Notes: generated by a model from the letters alone, not told the origin. A DNA stretch of 7,508 nucleotides from an uncultured Ilumatobacter sp. (GCA_937891565.1 CALAHA010000328.1:1-7508); one strand, 5' to 3'. Shown: positions 1 through 6,357, counted from the stretch's first letter. Translations and numbers: made by a program.

Positions 1-705
1 GGCGTCGTCGTTGATTAATTCGTCGGCCGGACCTTCGGTAAAGATCGCTCCGGACTCGAGGACGTAGCCCCGGTCGCCGATGCCAAGTGCCAACTGTGCG
101 TTCTGTTCGACCACGAGCATCGTCGTGCCAGTCTCCTTGTTGATTTCGGCGAAACGCTCGAACAGCTCCGCCACAATGATCGGGGCCAGCCCGAGTGACG
201 GTTCGTCAAGCAAGAGCAGGCTCGGACGAGACATCAGCGCCCGAGAAACGGCAAGCATCTGCTGCTCACCGCCGGAAAGTGAACCGGCGCGCTGATTCTT
301 GCGCTCCCGGAGCACGGGGTACACGTCGAACCACTGCTCGATGTCTTTGTCGATTTCGTTGTCATCTCGAATGTAGGCACCGACCCGGAGGTTGTCTTCG
401 ACAGACAACTCGGGCAGCGTGCCCCGACCCTGCGGGACATGTGCGACACCTTGACGCACGAGGTCGGGAGCTTTCGCACTGCTGATGTCCTCGCCACGCA
501 GCTTGATCAAGCCCGTGCGGGCAATCATGCCCGACACCGCCCGCAACGTCGTGGTCTTACCGGCACCGTTGGCGCCAAGGATGATCACGATTTCGCCATC
601 GGCGACGTGGAAGTCCAGGCCGTGGAGGACCTGAATTTGGCCGTACCCGCCTTGAAGACCCTTGACCTCGAGAACGAGTTCGGGAGGTGTGCTGGACTCG
701 CTCAT
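1..705 (-). CDS. livF: LivF-type branched-chain amino acid ABC transporter ATP-binding protein (partial, C-terminal end missing)
   Basis: One of two ATPase subunits expected to power an inner-membrane LivHM-type permease importing branched-chain amino acids or related solutes. The frame is open from ATG at 705 to the window edge, giving 235 residues. Walker A is GANGAGKT (about 44-51), the Q-loop lies in VPQGRG (Q92), the signature LSGGE is at 143-147, and Walker B LLLLDEP has D167 and E168. The switch position reads VEQN (200-203), with Gln where many ABC ATPases have His, as is usual for LivF. LivF proteins are normally about 235-240 residues, so only a few are probably missing. The start is supported by AGGAG seven bases upstream and by the ATGA overlap with the livG stop, implying translational coupling. 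Family assignment is firm; the exact substrate (amino acids, amides or urea) cannot be told from the ATPase alone. Confidence 0.93.
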   Translation of the reverse strand, partial: MSESSTPPELVLEVKGLQGGYGQIQVLHGLDFHVADGEIVIILGANGAGKTTTLRAVSGMIARTGLIKLRGEDISSAKAPDLVRQGVAHVPQGRGTLPELSVEDNLRVGAYIRDDNEIDKDIEQWFDVYPVLRERKNQRAGSLSGGEQQMLAVSRALMSRPSLLLLDEPSLGLAPIIVAELFERFAEINKETGTTMLVVEQNAQLALGIGDRGYVLESGAIFTEGPADELINDDA

Positions 706-1463
706 GCGGGTGCTCCTAGATACGCCTCGATCACGGCTGGATTTTCCTGCACTTCTGCAGGCAAGCCCTCAGCGATCTTGCGGCCAAAGTCGAGAACGAC
801 GACGTTCTCGGAGATGCTCATCACGAGGCCCATGTGGTGCTCGACGAGGAGGATGGTCAGGTTGTAGTCGGTCCGAATTTTTCGGATAACGACCGACAGT
901 TCTTCGACTTCGCTGTGCGTCAGGCCCGTCGCGGGTTCGTCGAGCATCAGCAGCTTGGGATGGCCGATGAGGCAGCGGGCGAGTTCGATTCGCTTGAGCG
1001 TTCCGTAGGGAAGACCAGCGCACTGCTGGAAGGCAAACTCGGCGAGGCCGAGGTCGGACAGAATCGTGTAGGCCTCGGAGGCCAGCTTCTGCTCTTCCTT
1101 CTTGCGCCCGATGTTGAGCATCGCCGTGCCGAAGTTTTGCTTGCTTCGCACGTGCGCACCAGCCATGACGTTTTCGATCACGCTCATGCGTGGCCAGAGC
1201 GCCAAATTCTGGAACGTTCGGAAGATGCCCGTCTTGGCAATCAAGTGTGGTGGCGTCTTCAACAGGTCGACCCCGTTAAAGCTCAACGATCCAGCGGTCG
1301 GGTCATAGATACGACTGATGACGTTAAACATCGTCGTCTTCCCCGCTCCATTGGGACCGATCAGGCCGCAAATCTGTCCTTCTTCGATGTCGAAGGTCAT
1401 CCCGCTGAGAGCAACGATGCCCCCAAACCTGACTTCGACGTCTTTCACTTCAAGCATTGCCAT
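702..1463 (-). CDS. livG: LivG-type branched-chain amino acid ABC transporter ATP-binding protein
   Basis: Second ATPase subunit of the LivGF pair, 253 residues, a normal length for LivG. Seen in order: Walker A GPNGAGKT (36-43), Q-loop FRTFQN (Q85), a non-canonical signature LPYGTLKR (151-158), Walker B LLMLDEP (D175, E176) and switch His in VEHH (H209). LivG proteins typically carry LAYG/LSYG-like signatures instead of LSGGQ, so the deviation is expected, though the residues after YG are unusual. A longer in-frame start at 1520 exists. The ATG at 1463 is preferred because AGGGGG lies nine bases upstream and because the family N-terminus (MLEVKDVEVRFGG) begins here; ATG 1457 is also possible but is spaced worse. 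It is the first gene of its unit. No permease or binding-protein gene lies upstream, so those partners must be beyond the left edge or elsewhere. Confidence 0.93.
   Translation of the reverse strand: MAMLEVKDVEVRFGGIVALSGMTFDIEEGQICGLIGPNGAGKTTMFNVISRIYDPTAGSLSFNGVDLLKTPPHLIAKTGIFRTFQNLALWPRMSVIENVMAGAHVRSKQNFGTAMLNIGRKKEEQKLASEAYTILSDLGLAEFAFQQCAGLPYGTLKRIELARCLIGHPKLLMLDEPATGLTHSEVEELSVVIRKIRTDYNLTILLVEHHMGLVMSISENVVVLDFGRKIAEGLPAEVQENPAVIEAYLGAPA
713..717 (-). promoter_or_regulatory. Ribosome binding site of livF
   Basis: AGGAG on the minus strand, seven bases before the livF ATG and inside the 3' end of livG. It is one of the clearest Shine-Dalgarno sequences in the window and fixes the livF start. 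It fits coupled translation from livG. Confidence 0.7.
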
Positions 1464-1472
1464 CGACGTAAA

Positions 1473-1478
1473 CCCCCT
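1473..1478 (-). promoter_or_regulatory. Ribosome binding site of livG
   Basis: AGGGGG on the minus strand, nine bases before ATG 1463. It decides against the longer start at 1520, whose extra residues (including LKTPTNIRG) do not resemble a LivG N-terminus. Confidence 0.55.
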
Positions 1479-1553
1479 GATGTTCGTCGGTGTTTTGAGG
1501 AACGTAGCACGCAGCCCCACACGGCCATCGAACCGGACGATTCGAGGACGAGA

Positions 1554-1608
1554 ATTGGAAGGTACCAGACAGCCGATTTAAGCACCGCACCCAAACGACC
1601 GTTCCAAT
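1554..1608. repeat. Inverted repeat in the livG/peptidase intergenic region
   Basis: ATTGGAAGGT (1554-1563) is matched by ACCGTTCCAAT (1598-1608) as an inverted repeat with one extra base, the arms being 34 bases apart. It lies between two divergent genes, where a regulator could bind, but no known operator consensus was recognised. Chance is a real alternative. Confidence 0.3.
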
Positions 1609-1648
1609 AGACGTCTTTTAATGGTGGCAAGATTCGAAATCCCGGTCA

Positions 1649-1664
1649 GCCGATGCGAGTCGGC
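1649..1664. repeat. Short inverted repeat upstream of the peptidase promoter
   Basis: GCCGA (1649-1653) and TCGGC (1660-1664) form a five-base stem around TGCGAG. It ends 13 bases before the proposed -10 hexamer of the peptidase gene, overlapping the -35 region, so it could be an operator. It is short and could be coincidental. Confidence 0.25.
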
Positions 1665-1677
1665 AACCGTCGTTGCC

Positions 1678-1683
1678 TAGAGT
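1678..1683 (+). promoter_or_regulatory. Candidate -10 hexamer, leaderless metallopeptidase transcript
   Basis: TAGAGT is followed by seven bases and GTG at 1691. The same spacing is seen before the GTG at 6371. No convincing -35 lies upstream. If correct, transcription starts at or next to the start codon, which explains the lack of a Shine-Dalgarno. Confidence 0.4.
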
Positions 1684-1690
1684 CGGGGTC

Positions 1691-3241
1691 GTGCAGACCA
1701 CGCGACTTACCGCACTGCTCATCGCCACGGGGCTGTTCGCTGCGGCCTGCGGCGCCGACGTTGCAGTAACCGCAACTCGCTCCGATGCCTCAGCGGGGGC
1801 GACACCTGCGCCGCCGTTCGAGCCGGGTGCGCCCGTCATCGACGAAGACAGCAACCCGGACGACCCGCCGAACGAGCCGGCGACAACGCCTCCGGTGACC
1901 GACCCAACCGTCAGCGATCCCAACGCCATCAATTTCGGTCCAAACAAACCAGCCCAGCCATACGACGACTTCCTCCTTGCGACACTCACCGACCTCGACA
2001 CATGGTGGGAGCAGACCTATCCCGAGCTGTATGGCACGGCATGGCAACCACTCCAAGGCGGTGTCTATGCGGCGTACCCGCAACGACCAGATGATCTCCC
2101 CGGTTGCGGCGAGCCGCGCACGTCCTACGACGACGTCCAAGAATTCGTGGCGTTCTACTGCGGCCTTGATGACTTTATTGTCTACGACGACGGCGACGGC
2201 GGCCTGCTCGCCCAACTCGCCGAAAACTTCGGCGCCGGAACGATCGGCATCGTGTTGGCTCACGAGTTCGGCCACGCCATCCAGCAGCGCAGCGGTGTCC
2301 TGCTCCAAAACCTCCCGACGGTCACGACCGAGCAGCAGGCCGACTGCTTCGCTGGCGCTTGGGCCGGCCGCGCCGCACGAGGTGAAGGCGACATCACGTT
2401 CTCCGATGCCGACGTCCGCGCAGGCCTGATTGCCATGCTCGAAGTACGTGATCCCGTCGGCATCGACCAGTTCACGCCCGGCGGCCACGGGTCCGGATTC
2501 GACCGGGTCGGCGCCTTCCAGGTCGGCTTCCGCGAAGGCGCAGTCCGCTGCGGCGACCTCATTGACAACCCGCTCCCCCTCATGCCGAACCAATTCAATG
2601 ACAACCTCGACTTCGCCAACGAAGGCAATGCACCGTTCGGGTTCGATGCTGGCGATCCGGAGACCGGCGCAGGCGCCGAGCTGTTCGGGTTCTTGGTGCC
2701 CGACCTCAACCTTTTCTGGGGCATCGACGCCGGGCTTGCCGACTTCACCCCGCTCATGCTCGTTCCTGTCCAGAACGAGGCCGAGGCCGCATGTGCCGAT
2801 CTCGAGCCCGGCCTGCAAAATGGAGCGGCCCTCTGCCCGTCGAGTAACACCGTTTTCCTGAACGAACCGGTTGCCCGCAACCTCTACGAACAAGCCACGT
2901 TCGGCGACTTTTCGTTGGGCTATCTGATTGGCGTGGCGTGGGCCGAAGCAGCGCAGCGTGCACTCGGATCGGCCATCGAAGGCGAACAGCGTGAACTGAT
3001 CAACGACTGCCTCGCCGGGGCATGGGTCCAGACAGTCATCCCCGTCGACTTCCAACTGTCCCAGCCGCGTGCCGAAGGCCGGACATCCATTGTGTCGCCC
3101 GGCGACCTCGACGAAGCTGTTCGCACCGCCATCCTGATCGGCGACCTCGGTGCCGACGACAACGTGCTCGGCAGCCCGTTCGAAAAGATTGACTCATTCC
3201 GCGATGGCGTCATTGGTGGGCTGAACGCCTGCGCGAACTAA
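1691..3241 (+). CDS. Neutral zinc metallopeptidase-like lipoprotein with a duplicated, catalytically degenerate second domain
   Basis: Exported, probably lipid-anchored protein of 516 residues. It begins with a signal segment (RLTALLIATGLFAAAC) whose Cys20 fits a lipobox; Ala at -3 is atypical. A Pro/Asp/Thr-rich linker follows to about residue 90. Domain 1 (about 95-290) has the zinc-peptidase motif HEFGH (H191, E192, H195), then EQQADCFAGAW with E214 as likely third ligand and a GHGSGFDR segment. This order matches the YpfJ-like neutral zinc metallopeptidase family (PF04228 type). Domain 2 (about 330-516) repeats the layout: FLNE after Cys382, WAEAA (417-421) where HExxH should be, and ELINDCLAGAW (435-445). 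All cysteines other than Cys20 fall into two sets of four: 139, 157, 219, 287 and 368, 382, 440, 514. The second domain should not bind zinc. A TTG start at 1673 adds six residues; GTG 1691 is chosen because of the -10 spacing. The substrate is unknown. Confidence 0.82.
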   Translation: MQTTRLTALLIATGLFAAACGADVAVTATRSDASAGATPAPPFEPGAPVIDEDSNPDDPPNEPATTPPVTDPTVSDPNAINFGPNKPAQPYDDFLLATLTDLDTWWEQTYPELYGTAWQPLQGGVYAAYPQRPDDLPGCGEPRTSYDDVQEFVAFYCGLDDFIVYDDGDGGLLAQLAENFGAGTIGIVLAHEFGHAIQQRSGVLLQNLPTVTTEQQADCFAGAWAGRAARGEGDITFSDADVRAGLIAMLEVRDPVGIDQFTPGGHGSGFDRVGAFQVGFREGAVRCGDLIDNPLPLMPNQFNDNLDFANEGNAPFGFDAGDPETGAGAELFGFLVPDLNLFWGIDAGLADFTPLMLVPVQNEAEAACADLEPGLQNGAALCPSSNTVFLNEPVARNLYEQATFGDFSLGYLIGVAWAEAAQRALGSAIEGEQRELINDCLAGAWVQTVIPVDFQLSQPRAEGRTSIVSPGDLDEAVRTAILIGDLGADDNVLGSPFEKIDSFRDGVIGGLNACAN

Positions 3242-3254
3242 CGCCCAGCTCAGT

Positions 3255-4199
3255 TCAGGTCAGCTCGCGGGCGATGATCGCAGCCAGTTCTACTGGCCGG
3301 TCGCCCTGGACACTGTGGCCGGCGCCGTCGACGAGGTGCACCACCATGTCAGGTTGCAGCCGTTTCGCCTCTGCAACGTCGGCGTCGTCCACGACGGGCG
3401 AGAGCGACCCACGGACCAGCATGATCGGACACTCAACGCTGGCGAAGTCGTCCCACAGCGGGTTGCGTGCATCGTCGCTGATCACATCTGTTTCCGGCAT
3501 GCCCGACAATTCACCTTCGTTACGGTCGAGGCGATTGGTCCGGTCGTAGTTCCACTGCCACGATCCGTCGGCGACCGGGTGAGCGTTGTGCAAGATGCCG
3601 CGTCGCAGTGACGACTCAGACCGAGTTGGATTGAACTCGATTGTCCTGGCCAAAAGGTCGTCGAAGCTCGTGAACGACTGCGGGCCGTTGACGAAATCGA
3701 TAATCGCTTTGGCCTTTTTCTGGTTGACCCCTGGCGTGATGTCGACCATCACGAGCGATTGCACCAAGTCGGGGTGTCGGGTGGCCAGCAGCATCGACGT
3801 CAACCCACCAAGCGACATCCCGACGACGAGACGCGCCTCTGGCGCGTGCTGACGAATGGCTGCGGCAACGTCGTCAGCGAGATTCGCCGGCGAGTACGCG
3901 CCGTCTGACCGCCACGAGGAGTGCCCGTGGCCGGGCAGGTCGACAGCCAGCGCGGGTCGGCCCAGCGCAAGCGCCACCGTGTCCCATGTGTGAGCGTTCT
4001 GGGCACCTCCGTGGACAAAGACGACCTCAGCGGCGCCGGGTTCGCCCCAGGTCAAGGCACTGATGGAGCGTCCGGCATCCAGTTCCACATCGCCGCGAAC
4101 GACAGTCGGGATGGCCACATCGAGCCCGAACTCGGCAATGTTCTCGTGGAACAACCCAAATTCGTCGTAGTGGGATGCAGGACCGGCAGTGTCGCTCAC
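3255..4199 (-). CDS. Alpha/beta hydrolase
   Basis: Soluble alpha/beta-fold hydrolase of 314 residues with no signal peptide. Seen: the oxyanion-hole segment FVHGG (61-65), DLPGHGHS (87-94), the nucleophile elbow GMSLGG with Ser129, and the C-terminal His295 in GAGHSVQGDRP. At the usual catalytic acid position after strand 7 the sequence reads RGSLSPVVDD, with no Asp at the first expected place. The acid may be one of the following Asp residues, or Asp153 in MVDITP after strand 6. The start is GTG. It overlaps the upstream transpeptidase stop as GTGA, so the two are probably co-translated, with no separate Shine-Dalgarno. It ends 13 bases from the convergent metallopeptidase gene. Esterase, lipase or C-C hydrolase activity are all possible; the substrate cannot be assigned. 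Sharing a unit with a cell-wall enzyme hints at an envelope-related role, which is inference only. Confidence 0.88.
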   Translation of the reverse strand: MSDTAGPASHYDEFGLFHENIAEFGLDVAIPTVVRGDVELDAGRSISALTWGEPGAAEVVFVHGGAQNAHTWDTVALALGRPALAVDLPGHGHSSWRSDGAYSPANLADDVAAAIRQHAPEARLVVGMSLGGLTSMLLATRHPDLVQSLVMVDITPGVNQKKAKAIIDFVNGPQSFTSFDDLLARTIEFNPTRSESSLRRGILHNAHPVADGSWQWNYDRTNRLDRNEGELSGMPETDVISDDARNPLWDDFASVECPIMLVRGSLSPVVDDADVAEAKRLQPDMVVHLVDGAGHSVQGDRPVELAAIIARELT

Positions 4200-4208
4200 G
4201 TGAGCGAC
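4191..4208. repeat. Perfect 18-base palindrome over the stop/start overlap
   Basis: GTCGCTCACGTGAGCGAC equals its own reverse complement. It covers the end of the transpeptidase gene, its TGA and the GTG start of the hydrolase. As RNA it could form a seven-pair stem with an ACGU loop that holds the start codon. It could also be a DNA site or chance. Confidence 0.6.
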
Positions 4209-5428
4209 GCTAGTGCTGCGGTGTCAGTCCTGGTGCCGCCGGAAGCCGTGGTCGTCGTGGTCGTGGTGGTTGCCGGCGTCGGCGCATCAGTAGGCGCAGC
4301 AGTGGCTGGCGGTGTGGTTACCGTGGTCGCAGGAGTCTGCGTGGTTACCGGCGTCGTGTCAGGCACCGTCGTCATGGTTTCCTCAAGGGTGGTCGTCGTG
4401 GTCGATGTCGACACGTAGTCGGGATCGATCCAGTTAAAGGTCGGCGGCGGCGAGCCGACTGTCTCGGGCTCGTTTTCGCCGTCCCAGACAAAGACCTGGT
4501 CACCGTTGCCCATTAGTTCTTGCAAGGTCTCAGAGATGTTGAGTGGGATCCGGATACACCCATGCGACGCACCTTGCAGCGGCACGTTGAGTGCACCGTG
4601 AATAGCGATTCCGTAGTTGAAATAGACCGGGTTCCACATGCCGCCGAGCGCACTCTGGCGGAGGCCTTGAACCTCGCGATAGACGCTGAACACACCGCCC
4701 GGGGTGTTCGAGATGCCACATTCGCCTCGGACCAATGGTTCCACGCCATCACGATTGCCGTACTCGCCCGGGCTCATCGTGACTTCTTCGCACCACTGTT
4801 CGTTGCTGCCGCTTGACATATGCGTGATCATCACGGGTTGGTTGTCGTGATAAATCGCCAACACCTGCTCAGGCAAATACACCTCGGTGTGGTTCGGCGT
4901 GGCGTTCGGCCGGCGCGGCTGGATGACAAAGGGCTCCTGCAGCTCATCCCACATGTCGGGGGTGACCTTGCCGGTCGGCGCGTTGCTCGCCGTTCCGAGG
5001 ACCAGCTTCTCGTAGGCCCAGATTGCCTTGATGGTCTGATCGCCGAAGATGCCATCAGTCGGCCCCGGGACGAAGCCGAGCTCGGTGAGCCGTTGCTGCA
5101 CGAGCTTGACGTCGTCACCCGCAAGGCCCTTCGACAGGGTGCGCTCGAGCGGAACCTTGATGACCGGCGCCGTGGTTGAAACGGAACCAATGACGCCCGC
5201 GATGGATTCGGGAACCGTCAGGACGCTCACGGAGGAATCGACGACAAACGCAGCATCAGCGGGAATCCGCTCAGCAGTGCCATCGTCGCCACCGCCCCCG
5301 AGAGCAATACCCGCCAGCACAACCGTCGCAAGCACGCCGGCTGCCGCAACGGCGGGCAGCCATTTGGCAGCCTGACTTTGCTGACGATCTCGAGCAGGGG
5401 GACGCTGACGGCGGGAAGTTTCGTTCAT
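4196..5428 (-). CDS. Membrane-anchored L,D-transpeptidase (YkuD) with peptidoglycan-binding domain and Thr-rich tail
   Basis: Cell-wall enzyme of 410 residues, expected to act outside the membrane by forming 3-3 cross-links in peptidoglycan or attaching proteins to it. In order: a basic cytoplasmic N-terminus, one membrane segment (about 23-43), a peptidoglycan-binding type 1 domain (about 98-143, with LVQQRLTELGF and DGIFGDQT), and a YkuD domain (about 182-322). The catalytic motif is IHG (His277) with SHGCIRI (His289, Cys291). A segment between Cys213 and Cys237 looks like an insertion before the TPGGVF strand, and these cysteines could form a disulfide. The tail (340-410) holds 33 Thr and 8 Pro in 71 residues, including eight Thr in a row. 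Start: ATG 5428 is chosen because the basic stretch and membrane anchor follow directly. GTG 5476 would add 16 residues, and neither has a Shine-Dalgarno. It overlaps the hydrolase gene downstream. Confidence 0.92.
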   Translation of the reverse strand: MNETSRRQRPPARDRQQSQAAKWLPAVAAAGVLATVVLAGIALGGGGDDGTAERIPADAAFVVDSSVSVLTVPESIAGVIGSVSTTAPVIKVPLERTLSKGLAGDDVKLVQQRLTELGFVPGPTDGIFGDQTIKAIWAYEKLVLGTASNAPTGKVTPDMWDELQEPFVIQPRRPNATPNHTEVYLPEQVLAIYHDNQPVMITHMSSGSNEQWCEEVTMSPGEYGNRDGVEPLVRGECGISNTPGGVFSVYREVQGLRQSALGGMWNPVYFNYGIAIHGALNVPLQGASHGCIRIPLNISETLQELMGNGDQVFVWDGENEPETVGSPPPTFNWIDPDYVSTSTTTTTLEETMTTVPDTTPVTTQTPATTVTTPPATAAPTDAPTPATTTTTTTTASGGTRTDTAALASLT

Positions 5429-5480
5429 GAGTGACGGATGTTCTGTGCAAGCTCGGATTGTCTTGCGAATCTCCACTCAA

Positions 5481-5486
5481 AATGTA
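5481..5486 (-). promoter_or_regulatory. Weak candidate -10 hexamer for the transpeptidase gene
   Basis: TACATT on the minus strand, four bases before the alternative GTG 5476 and 52 bases before ATG 5428. No good -35 is seen. It would give either a near-leaderless transcript from GTG 5476 or a leader of about 45 bases before ATG 5428. Its placement leaves the start choice open. Confidence 0.25.
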
Positions 5487-5503
5487 GCAATGCCAATCAG
5501 GCA

Positions 5504-5523
5504 GCGGCCGTCGCGCGGCCCGC
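5504..5523 (-). terminator. Possible hairpin terminator after the glycosyltransferase gene
   Basis: GGCCG (5506-5510) pairs with CGGCC (5516-5520) around a five-base loop, and two more pairs form if one C is bulged. It lies 25 bases past the glycosyltransferase stop. There is no T-run after it on the minus strand, so it would be a T-less hairpin of the kind proposed for GC-rich bacteria, or no terminator at all. Confidence 0.3.
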
Positions 5524-5548
5524 CGTTCGACACAGTTTCTTTCTTGCG

Positions 5549-6313
5549 TCAGTCTTTGGCGATGATCGGTGTGATGCCGTCGAGGGCACCTCGCAACTCA
5601 CGCATCTCCCGGAGGATCGTAAGGATGATCCCCGGCGAGCTGAGCGTCGACTCGCCGCGTGTACGCGGAAAGTAGTCGACACCGAACTGCAGCATCTCGT
5701 AGCCAAGCCGAGTTGCCCGGATGACCAGTTCGGCATCGATAAAGGAGCCTTCGCTCTGCAACTCGACGTGATCAAAGACCTTGGCCCTGCAGAGTTTGAA
5801 GGCGAAGTTGATGTCGCGTGCCTTCACTCCAAAGAGCGTGCGGATCAACAGGTTGTACCAGAAGGTGTAGATGGTGCGGAGGTAGCCCTCGCCAGTGCGA
5901 TCAAACCGGTAGGCGCTGACGATGTCGGCGTCGTAGTCGATCATCAGGCGCACTGCCCGCGGCAGCTCCGCCATGTCGAAGGGCAGATCGGCGTCGGTGT
6001 ACAGAATGAGGTCGCCGGTGGCCGCGGCGAATCCGGTCTTGATCGCCCCGCCAAGCTTGCGGTTCTTTTCGTGGTGGATGACCGTGACGTGCGGGTCGGC
6101 TGCTGCAATTGCGTCAGCAATCTCGGCAGTGCGATCAGTCGACGCGTCGTTGACAATGATTAATTCGTAGTCATCGATATCGCCAGCCTCGATGAGCGCG
6201 GCGCACGCCCGGCGCGCAGCGGTGAGCGCACGGTCGACGTACTCCTCTTCATTCCACATCGGGTAGAAGATCGAGAGCTTGTTGAAAGATGCTCCGGTCT
6301 GTTCGCTCGTCAT
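5549..6313 (-). CDS. GT2 family glycosyltransferase, dolichol-phosphate sugar synthase-like
   Basis: Cytoplasmic or membrane-peripheral GT-A fold enzyme of 254 residues. Seen: the opening strand SIFYPMWNEEEY (14-25), IIVNDASTDRT (52-62, Asp56 for the nucleotide), GGAIKTGFAAATGD (88-101), and the metal-binding DAD at 107-109 in YTDADLPF. RDINFAFKL (166-174), FIDAELVIRA (191-200) and PRTRGES (216-222) correspond to conserved segments of enzymes that move a sugar from a nucleotide donor to polyprenyl phosphate or a similar lipid. No membrane helices follow the catalytic domain, unlike GtrB-type enzymes. The sugar and acceptor are not known. The start ATG 6313 has no Shine-Dalgarno; TACCCT lies nine bases upstream, suggesting a leaderless or very short leader. 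Downstream is a cell-wall transpeptidase with a Thr-rich tail, so an envelope role is likely. Confidence 0.87.
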   Translation of the reverse strand: MTSEQTGASFNKLSIFYPMWNEEEYVDRALTAARRACAALIEAGDIDDYELIIVNDASTDRTAEIADAIAAADPHVTVIHHEKNRKLGGAIKTGFAAATGDLILYTDADLPFDMAELPRAVRLMIDYDADIVSAYRFDRTGEGYLRTIYTFWYNLLIRTLFGVKARDINFAFKLCRAKVFDHVELQSEGSFIDAELVIRATRLGYEMLQFGVDYFPRTRGESTLSSPGIILTILREMRELRGALDGITPIIAKD

Positions 6314-6322
6314 TCGGGCAGA

Positions 6323-6328
6323 AGGGTA
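6323..6328 (-). promoter_or_regulatory. Candidate -10 hexamer for the glycosyltransferase gene
   Basis: TACCCT on the minus strand, nine bases before ATG 6313, in a 57-base region shared with the divergent membrane-protein gene. It fits TANNNT, with no clear -35. Confidence 0.3.
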
Positions 6329-6357
6329 GCTGCCGGGGAAGTCCGCGCTACAGCGCC

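Noticed and set aside
1464..1520. Longer livG start at 1520
   Set aside because: The added residues do not match LivG N-termini, and a good ribosome binding site sits before ATG 1463.
834..1610. 258-codon plus-strand open frame opposite livG
   Set aside because: It lies over a complete ABC ATPase with all nucleotide-binding motifs. GC-rich codon use leaves the opposite strand open.
1790..3055. 421-codon open frame on the minus strand, opposite the metallopeptidase
   Set aside because: It is the antisense shadow of a gene with clear motifs, signal peptide and duplicated cysteines. Its own translation shows no domain.
3240..3262. Convergent terminator between the metallopeptidase and hydrolase genes
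   Set aside because: The 13-base gap has only AGCT-type short matches and no stable stem or T-run, so no terminator can be supported.
4245..4275. GTGGTCGTGGT-like short repeats as a microsatellite or CRISPR-like array
   Set aside because: There is no repeat-spacer order. It is explained by a run of Thr codons in the transpeptidase tail.
3921..4418. 165-codon plus-strand frame with a long Val-rich, membrane-like end
   Set aside because: The Val run is the reverse complement of the ACC/ACG Thr codons in the transpeptidase tail. It is an artefact of that repeat.
5438..6163. 241-codon plus-strand frame opposite the glycosyltransferase
   Set aside because: The minus-strand frame carries DAD and other GT2 motifs; the plus-strand product has none.
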